From positions 108,557,073 through 108,621,072 of the forward strand of contig CM030363.1 of NCBI GenBank assembly GCA_017893485.1: a stretch of 64,000 bases of DNA, given 5' to 3'. Positions within the stretch are counted from its first letter, which is position 1. Every line of letters starts with the position of its first letter. A program made the position numbers and the translations under genes. Source of the stretch: Hemerocallis citrina (Eukaryota; Streptophyta; Magnoliopsida; Asparagales; Asphodelaceae). Below, in pieces: positions 47,118 to 59,033 of the stretch. A model generated the notes under the pieces. That model was given only the letters and a program-made list of their open reading frames with translations. It searched no databases and had not been told where the DNA came from.

Positions 47118-48110
47118 TCTCTTCTTCTCTGTAAGGTAAATTTCTGACTCTTCTATTATTAGTGTTTAAAGGGAGGAGTAAAATCATTCATGTTGGATTA
47201 ACTTGCCATGTAGTAGACTATTATTCTTAGGCTTTAACTGTTTCTGTTACAATCTAAGATAGTAAGCGAACAGAGTTGTGCTTTTCATCTCTGAAGTAGT
47301 TATATAAGCTGTCACACCCCGATTCCTAAAAAGGAATACAGAATACAAGTACACGACACAAGTCTAGCGAATGGCTTTCACATTCATAAGCTATCAGGAT
47401 CTTTACAACATATATAATAATAAACAAGAAATATACAAGAGGAATAGTCAACCATGCATGCATAACTGAATTAATATAGTCAACAGGATTACTTGAAACA
47501 AGAATACTAAATCTCAAATAACCAAGTCTAGAACAAAATACAAGTCTGGGACAAAATGCCCAATACAAAATAATCCATATAACAAGTTACAATTATTCAA
47601 ATTAAGCAACAAGAATAATAAATGTAGTAAAAATCCAACTAGAATCTTTGATCACCTACTCCATCGGGCAGCTGGTCACTAAAATCTGCAAGTGACAAAT
47701 TTGTAGGAAGAGGAAAGAGAAAACAAACGCCGTCAATGCAAGTTACGGGCTGCTTGTATTGCAGGCAACAAGTACACGAAAAACAAATAGACAAGAATAG
47801 AGTAACAGCGGAAGCAAGTATAGAAGTAACATGAAAGGAATGTGACAGGAACAAAATCAGATAGCATGGCAAGATAAACGAGTGCAAGTGTCATGTAACA
47901 AGTGTCAAGTATCATGCAAATGAGTAACGAGTAACAAGTGTTAAGTATCAAGTACCATGTACAAGTAACAAGTGTCAAGTGATCATGTTATTCTCAAGTC
48001 TTGTATTTATTCCTAACTAAGTAGCACTTTATGCGTCCTAAATTTTTACCACGTGGTTGCTACATTAATGCAAGATGCGTTTTATATTTCATAGTAGATT
48101 ATAGAGGGCA

Positions 48111-48256
48111 GTGTACTCAGGGACAAGTATCAAGTATCGAGTATCGAGTATCAAGCATCAAGTATCCCATGTCAAGTGTCAAGTGTGCAAGTGTCAAGTA
48201 ATCACATGTCAAGTATCAAGTATCAAGTATCAAGTATCAAGTATCAAGTATTATGT
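48111..48256. repeat. CAAGTATC-type short tandem repeat
   Basis: Dense imperfect repeats of CAAGTATCAAGTATC with GAGTATC and CAAGTGTC variants. A weaker version occurs at 47880-47990. The array is inside the solo LTR and has no coding pattern. Confidence 0.8.
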
Positions 48257-50777
48257 AGGATCTATAGATCCTCTTTCGAGTACACGTTTCTATATTTTCC
48301 ACTATTAGATCTTTCCCTTTAACCCTGGCTTGGTTTCGTATTATTATTATTTAAGGCAAGCATGGATGTGCACAAGCAAGGCAAGAAACACGGTAAGATA
48401 ACAAGGGACAAATACAAGTTGGATAAAGGACATGAATGGGTGACAAACGACTCACTAAGGGCTAGGACAACGAAATTTTTAGTTCTGGACAGCAAGATAG
48501 TACTCTACCAAATCTGATTTTCCCGTTGCCACAAACATGAAAATCTGGATCCATTAGAAAATCTAGAAAATAGACTCTCTTTCGAATCCAGAACATATAT
48601 ACAAGTCACATAATAATCACATAAACATGGCTCAAAACATAATTATATACAGAAATCATGTTCAGGCAGAAATCACAATGTTGTATTCACAAGCATGAAA
48701 ATGACATAAAACTTACTGATTTAAATCCAAGAAAAATCTGGGGTATTTCCTAGTATGTCTAGTATCAGCAAATAATATTTCATAATATTCCAACCTAGAT
48801 AGTATAGTCAAATAAATTCGGGAAACAGCAAGATACAACAAATTTGTGAATCCGAAATTCTTGACACAACAATACTAAAACGGCGATAGATTACAAAGTA
48901 TAACTCGAAATCCAAATCAGTCAAAAGCGTGATAAAATAGATACAGTAGGCTACATTTTATCTTCACAAAGTTTTTACCAATAGCAACTAGAACCAGGTT
49001 GAAATTATAGTTCTTCACTGAACAGCATGAAATTCTAGAAATATAGTTGTTATTCAAAAGCATAGAATAATTTATAAATGTCATCAAATAAATCTAGAAA
49101 AATTGGGTTAATCCCAGCCAAGTCTATTCATACCCAGAAAAATATTAGATCCAAATCTTACCCTTAAAATCATTTTAAAAATGAATAACTACACAGAAAT
49201 CACATAAAATAGAACCTAGAATTCTCAACACATCTGTGGCAAAACAGCAATAACTCGCAACTCACAAATCGAAACTGCGATCTGTCAAAAATTTTAGAAA
49301 ATAGACAGCGAGATCTACCATTTATATTCAAAAATTAGTTTCATTTACTGACCTTAACAGGGTCTAAAATACAGAAACAAAACGAGCCAACAGCAAAAAC
49401 AGAAATCTCTTCTTATGCATTAAATCAAATAGTTCATGTACAACAAATCCAAATTATGAAAAAATACAAAACATGGTATAATTGATGTCCAAGACAACAT
49501 GGTATGGGTGTTTAACAAATCTACCACAAGAGATTACAACTATCACATCAAGCATGCAACAAGAGTACAACATATCATGAATCACGAACATCATACATAC
49601 ATGCATCAAGTCTAGATTATTTCTAAATTATTTTTCATGTCGTGTGTGTAACAAATATCATGACTACGGATGGATCAACAAATAGAGACAAGATCTAACA
49701 AGAATTTTTATGAGATGAATCTAAAACAAAGGCCACACTACAGGCGGTATTTAGTACTTGTATATACAACAAAAAAAAATACAAGTTACTTGCCTTGTAA
49801 TTGACGACGGATTTGACGAGGAAATGGAAATAACAGGAATAGGTTCCCGGGCATGAACACAATACCACGAACAGAACACGAACAAGATGCACAAGAGGAT
49901 CACGATCACCACGAACATAATAACACGAACCCAATGATCTAGATCCAACACGTGCACACAAAAGAGAGAGGGTGCAGCCGGGTGCAACGTAGAAGAGGAT
50001 GACGGCGGCACAGGGCACGGCGGCGGCGGAACGGCACAACGGCAGCAAGGGGGGTCGGCGTGACGGGGCTGGCGCTGGCGCTGGCTGCTGCTGGCACTGG
50101 CGCTGGTCGTTGTTGCTGTCGACTTCGAAAGGAGAAGGAAGAGGAGAGGGGCTGCTGCTGCTGTGGTTTGCTGGGCGGCGCGACTGGAGGTCGCAAGCAG
50201 GCGCCGGCGAGGGGGGGTGCGGCAGGCAGCGGTAGGCCGGTGGTCGTAGTAGGGCACACGAGAGAGAGAAGATGAGAGAGAGAATATTAGGGCTAGGGTT
50301 TGGAGGTAGGAATTGTAGGCATGAATAACAAAATTTGTTGGGGATTATAATGAGAGATTTTGGCAAGTTGTGATTTGGAGAATCAAGATAATAGGGGAAA
50401 GATATGATCTGCCTGTTAGGAAATGTGAAGAAGATATGGAGAAGACTGGGTTAAAGAAGTGGGTATTGGGTTGCGGGTTAGGATCCAATAGGATGGGTAT
50501 GAGGGTTCAATAGGGTATATTGGGTAGAAAACCAGATCCAACAAGACAGATTTCAAATAAATAGACAATTAAGCCATGAAGTGCAACATTTTAGAACAAT
50601 AAATCATCCAGAGACAAAATAATAGGCAGACAAAAGAATCAAACAAATAGATGAATATATAAATACTGGGAAGAAGAACAAATACATAGTTCAGGAAAAG
50701 AAATAGTACAAATAGATAGAATACACTGGAAGAAAGAATACAGTACAAGAATAAAGAAAAAGTGATACAGGAATTAC

Positions 50778-51060
50778 TAGGGCTGCAAATGAGCCGAATA
50801 CTTTGAGGCTCGAGCTCGGCTCGTTTATGTATCGAGCTCACTATCAGGCTCGAGCTCGGCTCGAGCTCGACACGAGCCGAGCTTTGACCGAGCTTTGATC
50901 GAGTTCGAGCTGAATACTCGCGAGCTTCTGTCTGAAACCCACGTACCTTCAAGTTAGAGCTCGGCTCGTTTATGTATCGAGCTCGAGCTCGATACGAGCC
51001 GAACTTTGACCGAGCTCGAGCCAGGTAGCTCGCGAATAGCTCGGTTCGTTTGCAGCCCTA
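50778..51060. mobile_element. hAT-type MITE, copy 3 (TSD GGAATTAC/GGAGTTAC)
   Basis: Starts TAGGGCTGCAAATGAG, ends CGTTTGCAGCCCTA, 283 bp. It is flanked by GGAATTAC (50770-50777) and GGAGTTAC (51061-51068), an 8-bp duplication with one change. Same family as the copies at 18783 and 19257. It lies only nine bases from the end of the solo LTR. Confidence 0.85.
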
Positions 51061-51074
51061 GGAGTTACATAAGC

Positions 51075-51531
51075 TAAGCTTGTGGTCTAGTTTGAGGCCT
51101 AACCCCCTTATAAAGCCACGATTACTAACTAATATCTGGTTAGGAGGGGCTATAACATTAAGTCAGAAATGATAGGGTCAAAAATAAGAAATAGTTAATA
51201 GAACAATTTTTTGTCTGTTAAGGTTAAGCGATCTAACATGAATCGTTAAATTATGGAAAACGGTCTAATCCATCTAAATCCGATTTACACTAAGGAAGAT
51301 AAGTGCACATTTTCTTTAAAAAAAGGTGACTACAGTCACTACTCACATTCCAAATAGTTTAAAAACCATTAATAAAGTCATATAATCAGAGGGGGCATAA
51401 CGTTAAGCTGGAGATGGTTAGGAGTAGATAAAGTAACTTATATCCCGTCAGTCTAATAAATCGGGGAAATAATTTTAAAGATAAAATTTAGTCATATAAT
51501 ATCTAACTGCATATTTATGCTTTTCAAAATA
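51075..51531. other. Spacer between solo LTR and Helitron end; no gene
   Basis: About 460 bp with two related stretches (GGAGGGGCTATAACATTAAG near 51147 and GAGGGGGCATAACGTTAAG near 51391). Nothing else recognised. Confidence 0.4.
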
Positions 51532-51547
51532 CTAGTTGTAATTTACC

Positions 51548-51576
51548 GTGCACCAAGTGCACGTGACTTGGTGCAC
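51548..51576 (-). terminator. Helitron 3' hairpin
   Basis: GTGCACCAAG and CTTGGTGCAC form a perfect 10-bp stem with a 9-base loop, 12 bases before the terminal CTAG. In Helitrons this hairpin acts as the rolling-circle termination signal. Confidence 0.75.
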
Positions 51577-52069
51577 GTGACTTGTTGAAAATTTTATCTA
51601 AATATATTTGCATTTAGCACACCCATATTCTTCAAACTACAAATTTGACTAAGTCAATCATCTTAAAAAGCAAACTATGAATTTTAAAATCACTCTCACG
51701 ACAACAAGCTCATCGAAATCAGATTTGAAGTAAGCATCAAAAACTCAAGTTTAATCAATTCTAGCACAGTTCCAATCAAAACAAACCGCAAATGGATCAA
51801 AATTCGAACGATGTAAGAAAAAACTATATGCATAATAGTTTCATCTAAAACATAAAGATATAATCATTGTATTTTTCACAAGATTAATAATCATTTTCGA
51901 CTTTAAATTTCTTGAACTTAAAACTAATATTAAAAAAATTTATTAAAAAATTTTTAGTAAATCCTAATTAAACTGATATCATCGTATTTTTCATAAAATC
52001 AATCATCACTTTCGACCTTAACTTTCCTGAGCTTAAAATTGCTTATAATTTCTTGTTCATCATTTATAA

Positions 52070-52730
52070 TTTTGCATCCTTTCAATATTTTTGTAGTTGT
52101 TCTTCCATATTGGACATCTTGTGATCAAAAAAGTATACTCATCAATGCATTTCTTGGCCTGTCTATCAAATTTTTCAACATTTTTTCCCTGCATATAGAA
52201 TTAAAAAATTAGCTCTCAATTATTTGTAACACTATGAGAATAACATATTATACCTTATTCTTAATATCTTCCATGTAGGTCTTTTGCGGAACAGCCAATA
52301 ATGCATCTTGCTTCCTCACCAAATAAAGTCAATTTTGTCTTCGCACTTGTATCTTTTATTGTGATTTTGAATACATATCTGAAACAGGTTATTCTTAGTT
52401 TTTTTTTAAAATTTTGTTTGTTATTTTTTTTAATAATTTGATTGAAGAATGGAAAGATGAGAAACTAACAATATGGTGTTTTGTATACCTTGGCTCATAT
52501 TCAACATTATTCTTTTTATATTTTCGACAATAAGCTTCATCATTTTCAACATTGACTTTTGTTGAACATATTTTGCATATAATGTACCATAGATCTCTAA
52601 CGTCTTTGACATTATTTATCAAAACTTTGCAATAGTAGTATTTTTTCTTGAAATATGAAAAAAAATAGAAGTCTTCAAAATATTTATAGACATATATAGA
52701 ATTGAACAAAATATTTAAAAATAATTTCAT
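52070..52730 (-). pseudogene. RPA1-like C-terminal domain, three exons, broken
   Basis: Exon A (52730-52489) shows YFKKKYYYCKVLINN, then WYIICKICSTKVN and EPR, a zinc-ribbon OB-fold as in the replication protein A large subunit. Donor CCAAG|GTATAC and acceptor TTTCAG|ATATG at 52378 restore the frame into exon B (YVFKITIKDTSAKTKLTLFG, EEARCIIGCSAKDL). Exon B ends at 52254 (AAG|GTATAA). Exon C starts at 52188 after ATATGCAG (KNVEKFDRQAKKCIDEY). Exon B has a frameshift near its end. RPA binds single-stranded DNA; Helitrons of plants commonly carry such genes. A captured host fragment is also possible. Confidence 0.65.
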
Positions 52731-52849
52731 TATTCATAATACATAAGAAGAATCTTCGTTTACACAATAGAGAATGTCAGATAGTTTCACTTCTTCCACA
52801 TCCATTAAACTGAGCATTCATCTTAAGCATTAAATGTTTATAATTAAAA

Positions 52850-55800
52850 CCAAAGGACGCTGTGGGAAGTGTACAAACTATTAACTAAGTGCAACTTTAC
52901 ACTTGCATAGTTAATGTTCTGGAATAACGATATAAATGAGTTCAATAAATCATTAGGAATCAATAACATGGGATGATAGCAATAATCATTATCAAGGAAA
53001 ATCAATGCAATAGTTAAATACGATAATTCAATATTCGGTGTCAATGTTCAATGATTGATGTCATTAACACTTAGACAATATTCGATATTAATAGAAACGA
53101 TGATGTTCAATATGTAATGTCGATGTTATGTCAATTCTTAAGTTTATCAATTTTCAACCTAACTAATACACGTACTACTGCATCCCATTCTACACGTTTG
53201 ATGCATACAATCAATGTTGTTTAGAATATAGTGGTGAATTCTATAGATCATGTGTCGGTACGATAATCAATGATACGATAACAATATTGTTGTACGATAC
53301 ACAATAATGATACACTGAAATGATACACGAAAGATTGGGGTGGCATAGTCAGTGCTCCAACAATCAATCGATAAAATACTGGCCAACACAGTCTATATAT
53401 TATTGACTACCCAAGTCAATCCCTTAAACTCTGGCTTGTTATTATTTTATCGTTACAACATACATTATGCAATTTAGAGACATTGGATGAACGATAGTAA
53501 CGATAGAAGAACATACGATGACAACTTTGGATGAGACAAATAGAATGATGACAATAGTACATTAAGATCATGCATTGCAATACATACACTCCAATTCATG
53601 CAATACAATGATGTATATATAATTATATTAAGGAAATCTGAAATCAAAATTCTGGACAGCAAGAGGTAACTGTACAAAAATCAGTTTTCCCGCTGCTACA
53701 AAAATCGAAAACTGAAACCATCAGAAATCCAAGAAACTAGACTTCCCAACGATTCCAACGCATATTTGAATACAGAATCTGACAACAGTAGCTAGGTCAA
53801 ATACATCATTAAATCTTTACAGATTACATGTTCTAATTGAAAAATCGACATCAAGTTGTTGTAGCTTTAGAATCAGCGAAAACTCAATTATAAATTCATT
53901 AAAAACATTCTTCAAACTAATAAACATGTTAACTATCATTCTGGAGATTATCAGAGTATTATTCTAAGATTAATTTAGCTTTTTAATAGTTTAAACATGG
54001 AAACATACATGAATCTGAAATTATGGAAATAAAATGCAGCAGTAGTAAACTAATCATAATTTTTGCAATACAAGTCGGAATTTAAAGATCTTATATTTTC
54101 TGGAAACTAGAGATATAGGGCTACAACTCTTATTCAGAAAGTTATTTATTTTGAAGTCAAATACTGGGTCGAAAACGTCTCACAAATTTCAGGCAGACAA
54201 TAAACATACAGATTTTAAATATATTTCATGAAATAAGCGATCTAACATGATGGGTTTCAATTCAATTAGTCAATAAATCTTATAATCAGCATGATAGGTG
54301 CAATTGCATGGTAACTATCGTTAAGAATACACACATACACTAGTTTAACAACAATAAAACCTCAAACAATCATTCAAGCACATAACCTAGCATTCAATTC
54401 TACAATAATTTAATTATGTGTTGTTTGTATGAATAAACCCTACCATCACTATTACATGGATGCATAAAAGATTCAATTTTTGAGTCAATAAAGGCACGAA
54501 GTCGAGGATATTTGGGTTAGCTCGTGTAAACCCTCAATATACTCAATGAAAGAGGAACAATAGTATAGGATGCGATGAACGATTGCATCTACTTGTACGA
54601 ATTTTAATAAAAACTTGAATTTGATACAATATTAATTCAAAAGGAAAGTGACCTACCTTATGCATGATTAATTCGAATATCAAAGAATAACGGGATGAGA
54701 ATTCCGGAGCAACGAACATGAACCCACAAAGCACGTGCACACTACATGCACAAGAGCAAGCAATACAGCAACAAAGAGAATGAGCGGCAGCAACAATAGC
54801 AAGGCTATAGCACCCCGGATCCCCGTTACCGGACATCCGTGACACAACCAGAATTTTTGCCTTCAAATGCATCTCAACACCGTAATAACACGACAATTTA
54901 AAAAAACTTTTTATTGTCAAATAAAGTCATTACATCATCAATTACAACCATTATCTTGTTCTTGAACAAGGAGTAAAAATTACATTAAAAATTACAACTT
55001 ATTACAAAATATTCACAGACTCCACTTGTAAGGCTATCAGCTGTCTCCCAGAATGGTAATCGACTGATCACTGTCGAAACTCCGTTGAGTGGTCAATCTG
55101 CTTCCCTGGGACTTGCCCCTCGGCTTGAGTCTTCCACTGCATGACTCTGATATTCTGCACCTGCTCGAATGGTAGGACTGGTACATAAAAGGTGGGGAAC
55201 ATAAGTAATTCTATTGACGCAATGCTGATAAGAAACAGAGATCTCCAACTCGCACACCGACAAACCTTCTTGAATGGAAAAAGAAACATGCATCCTAATT
55301 TTGTTTTGTTCGTGTATGCCATGACCTGAAGTCTAATGCATAATACAATGTACAGAAACAGATGCACTTAATCTAATGTCAGTAAAACTCTCGATACGCA
55401 TGTATCCCATACCACATACGTTCCAGATCAAGCCGTCTTCTCCAATTTCAGGGTTTCGAACCCTCGCCATGAAAATACATTCTACTATTGTACTCAACCT
55501 ATTCCTGATAGATACAACATGGCTGGTGAATCTATGGCACCGAAGATCCATGAGATCGCAGCCCTTATGGTCCGTTCGTGTCCACCAATATAAGAACATG
55601 CCGGCCTCGAGGGTCTAAGCCCCCTAGCCGACAGGAAACCTCCCTTCTTACCACGGCACTTCAGGAATTAACAGAGCGATATACGGCTCCCGTGTGTTCA
55701 GCTAGTGAGTAGACACAGCCCGTATCCCTACGACAGGAAGAGACAATGCTGGTTATCACCACCTAGTGTTGGCCCTCAGAACAACTTAAATTATAGGGAA

Positions 55801-58800
55801 TCACCCCTAACACCCACTTGGTCTTTAAGCAAAAAAGTAAGGAAATTTAATTAAATAATAATTACTAAAATATGATTGTCACTCAAAATCATGCACATTG
55901 TTTATCAAACAATTGATCCCTAACTGGTCTGTTCAAATAATAACTCACACTCTTGTTGGTCCTTAACCAACTTCCCAGCCCGTGACCCTTAGTCAGTGGT
56001 ACAACGACGCCCAATAAATGCCTTTTACCGGCAATACTTTCAAACATGACACCCAACTATTGACAGACCAAGGCTATAAAACATAAGAAAACATACTCAA
56101 AATGTGATAAAGTAAATATCTTGAGTATAGCAACACTACTAGGATTGCATGAATTGATACCATGGGGGAAGCTAAGAATGCCTAGGGTTGATAGTCGTAG
56201 GGTATCACTCTACCCTAACAACGAACTCAAGTCACAAACGCCCTCAACATGAGCTTAACAACATTAAGACAAGTAATATCACCAATGATCCCCACTAGTA
56301 AGTCCATTAACCCTTAATCACAAGAGGGGAAATTGTACTCCCAAATACTTAGTCAAAAATTGGAAATTCAATTCTAAGTTGATTTTGTGCAGTATTTAAA
56401 AGGGTCATAACTCTCAAAGTATAACTCGGATTTGGGTGTTCTTGCCCATTATGGAAAGCTAAGAGTCGGCTACAACTTTCTAGTTGACAATTGCATCAGA
56501 TTCATCCATATAACTGCTTTAAATAGCCTCACAATCATCAGACTGTGTACTCCCTGTACACTGGCTGCACCTTACCTATAGCATAAAGACCTACTCGTTC
56601 ATCTGAATGACACAATTCTGGATTCTATGGAAAGCTGAAAATGTCCTCTACAACTCTCTAGTTGATCAAAAATCCAAACTATTTCATTTGAATATCATAA
56701 AACATTCATCTTCCTCAGGTGTACTGAACCATATATGAAGTGCTTAACACACAGAGCCTATTGTCTAAAAACTAGTTTCTGTTCCATCTTGTAAAAATCT
56801 TAACTATTATTCTACTTGCAGGAATTCCTTTATACAAGGCTTGCTGGAAAGCTTAGAATGTCTACTATAACTTCCCAGCTATACATTTCCTCCAATTCTG
56901 CTCATAAAGAGCCATGGAGTTGCAGTCACATCAGGGTGTCAATTCTGACTAAGTTCTGCACAGTACTCACTTAAAATTTCATAATAAATCACATGCATAA
57001 CAAAAGATTGTCAAACTTATATTTTCAGAAATTAGACATCATCATGCATATCATACACAAAGTTCTCATCATGATTCCAAGTATTCAATGAGTTCTACTT
57101 ATTTCAATCCTGTACAAAGTTTCACTGTTGACCAGTCTCTGTCATGAATACTCTTGCTTAAATAATTTTGAACATGTATCAAATTTCATCAAAATAATTT
57201 CAATCTTTTTCTGTAGGGTCTAGATTCACTCAGGATACTACGGTAAATATTTCAGAGATATATCATGCATCAATAAATTCTCAAAATTCCTACAAGTTCT
57301 GTTTTGACAAAAGACAAAACTAGTCTCTGTCTTACGACCTAATCATCAAATGTGAATTTATTAAAATACCAAATAATATCAGAAAAATCTGAAATAATTC
57401 ATTTAGCCTATAGAAATGTATACGATCATGTTGTAAAAATTTCAAGGTCAGATTTCATCTATATTGCTCTATGGAAATTCGGGAATACAACATGCAGTTT
57501 GTGTTTTCTATTTCAATTTCAGATTTGAACAATCTATCTCTAACCATCAAACTCAAAGCGACTATTACTAATCTCATTCAAGAAATCAAACAAGAAAATA
57601 AGAAACAAGAGTTTAGAGAACTCCCGACCCCTCAATGAAGTTGAGAATGTGTGTAGCTTGGCCCCCTCCCTCTAGTCTCCTCCACGAATTCTCTTGATCA
57701 CCTTCTTCTTTCTCTTTCTCTCACTCTCTCCTTCTCTCAAGACTTAGGAAATTTCAGAATTTCAGAATTGAGAGTGAGGGAGAGTGTTTAAATGAAAAGA
57801 GGAGAGATGGGGGGGGGGGGGGGGGGGGTGTGTGCAAGGGGGTGGCCGACACAAAACCATGCCTTGGCCCATGGTAAAAGAGATATTTGTTCCATGGCTC
57901 ATTTATAGCCATTGATAAAAAAAAGAGATGTGATGGATGACTAGATTTGAGTGCATGGCAAAAAATATATATTTAATGTAGTATCATACAATTAGATATT
58001 TGCATATGTATCATACATATATACTAGTATATGTATTAGTATTAATTCTCTCATTCATGTGCACAATCATGAACATAGCAATTCATATTCATATATAAAT
58101 CAAGCAAAATAATTAATAATACAATATATATAGAGATATTTTATCTACATACTTAAAATAAGATATATTGAATTTATATAAGAAAATATGTTTATAAAAA
58201 TTATTATTAGAAAAATACATAATCGCGTGCAAATCTAAACTATACACAAATTATAATGCAAAATAGTTATATGTTATTTTGCGGGGTGTTACAAAGGCTG
58301 ACGGCAAGGTCGACTGGTTGATGGTGAGCGGTGCAACGACTGGCGGCTGGCATCGACCGACTTCAACAGCGCAGTGGGCAGCGGGACTGGCGTTCGAGTT
58401 TGCTGACTTCGAGGAATAGAGGAGCAGCAGAGGGGGGGGGGGATCGGGTGTTGTAGTGCGGCGTTGTGCTGGCGACACTGGGAGTGGTCGCCAGAGGGTG
58501 GCGCTCAGAGGTTGGGTGGACTGGGGCTGGCACTCTGGTTGGTGGTCGCCGGAGGTAAGGTCAGGAGTTTGGCTGACGGGGAGAGAGAGAGAGACGGCTA
58601 TGAATTGTTTAGGATTGTGTTTTAGGGTTTGCATTAGGGTAGTATTTATAGAATACAATTAGGTTGTTGGGTTATTGGGCTAGGATCAAATAATAATGGG
58701 TTTGGGTCTAGAAAAAATTGCAACTGGGTTTTGGGGTTCAATAAGAGATGGATTTAAAGGCAATATGGTTTAATAAAATTCACAATCAAATAAAAATGGG

Positions 58801-58952
58801 ATTAACAAGAAAATAGCCCAATAAGAAGAAAAAGATTAGTTCATGAACAAAAATTTAATTAAGATGGTCAAGGAAAAATAAAATATTTCATTCAATGCAA
58901 ATAAAATATTACAATGAAGGGAAAAGGGAAAAGAACGAAAACAGTAGTTACA
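52850..58952 (-). repeat. 3' LTR of the minus-strand gypsy element, interrupted by a solo LTR
   Basis: The right end, GTAGTTACA at 58952, follows the purine tract of the minus-strand gypsy. The part 53400-54800 is homologous to the solo LTR at 47310-51069. Examples are TCTGGACAGCAAGA then TTTTCCCG, near 53651 and 48485. A 3,488-bp solo LTR with duplication AAGGC (54806-58293) splits it. The left end was not found and is approximate; the expected TGT..CCCG start is missing. The GC-rich stretch 58300-58620 holds frames without motifs, probably untranslated leader. Confidence 0.55.
54806..58293 (-). repeat. Solo LTR, 3,488 bp (TSD AAGGC)
   Basis: TATAGCACCCCGG at 54806 to GGGGTGTTACA at 58293 is flanked by exact AAGGC (54801-54805 and 58294-58298). 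On the minus strand it begins TGTAACACCCCGC and ends CCGGGGTGCTATA, the terminal TG..CA having changed at one base. A G run lies at 57810-57828. No internal element sequence is present, so it is a recombination product. Its ends resemble the other gypsy LTRs here but the body differs. Confidence 0.85.
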
Positions 58953-59033
58953 ATCCTACCTACCTTACAATAAAATTTCGTTCTTGAAATTTAAGCAAGT
59001 GGTAATAGGGTAACCCCAAAGAGAAGAAAAGAA

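Larger units (their letters stand above)
47310..51069 (-). repeat. Solo LTR, Tekay-like gypsy family (TSD TAAGC), with MITE inside
   Basis: TGTCACACCCCG at 47310 to GAGTTACA at 51069 is flanked by TAAGC (47305-47309 and 51070-51074). Without the MITE and its duplication the LTR is about 3.47 kb. Orientation follows the related LTR beside the primer site at 63841-63852. Parts of it (for example 48480-48600) are homologous to 53650-53780. No internal retrotransposon sequence adjoins it, so it is a product of LTR-LTR recombination. The proline/serine-rich frames at 49700-50370 are not genes. Confidence 0.85.
51532..52730 (-). mobile_element. Helitron 3' end with RPA-like exons (5' end not found)
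   Basis: On the minus strand a perfect 10-bp stem hairpin (51576-51548) is followed by 12 bases and then CTAG (51535-51532), next to a T. This is the classical 3' end of a Helitron, a rolling-circle transposon that inserts between A and T. Exons of a replication-protein-A-like gene lie upstream in the same orientation, as in plant Helitrons. The 5' TC end could not be placed, so the right limit is only the last coding evidence. No Rep/helicase sequence was seen. Confidence 0.7.

Noticed and set aside
48111..48256. CRISPR-like short repeats
   Set aside because: Repeats are contiguous and degenerate with no spacers, and the sequence is plant nuclear DNA.
49695..50366. Long proline/serine-rich minus-strand frames inside the solo LTR
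   Set aside because: Low-complexity translation within an LTR; equivalent GC-rich stretches occur in the related LTR at 58300-58620 without a shared frame.
55068..55618. Overlapping frames in the 3.49-kb solo LTR
   Set aside because: Both strands are partly open, but no retrotransposon or host motif is present and the region lies wholly within an LTR.
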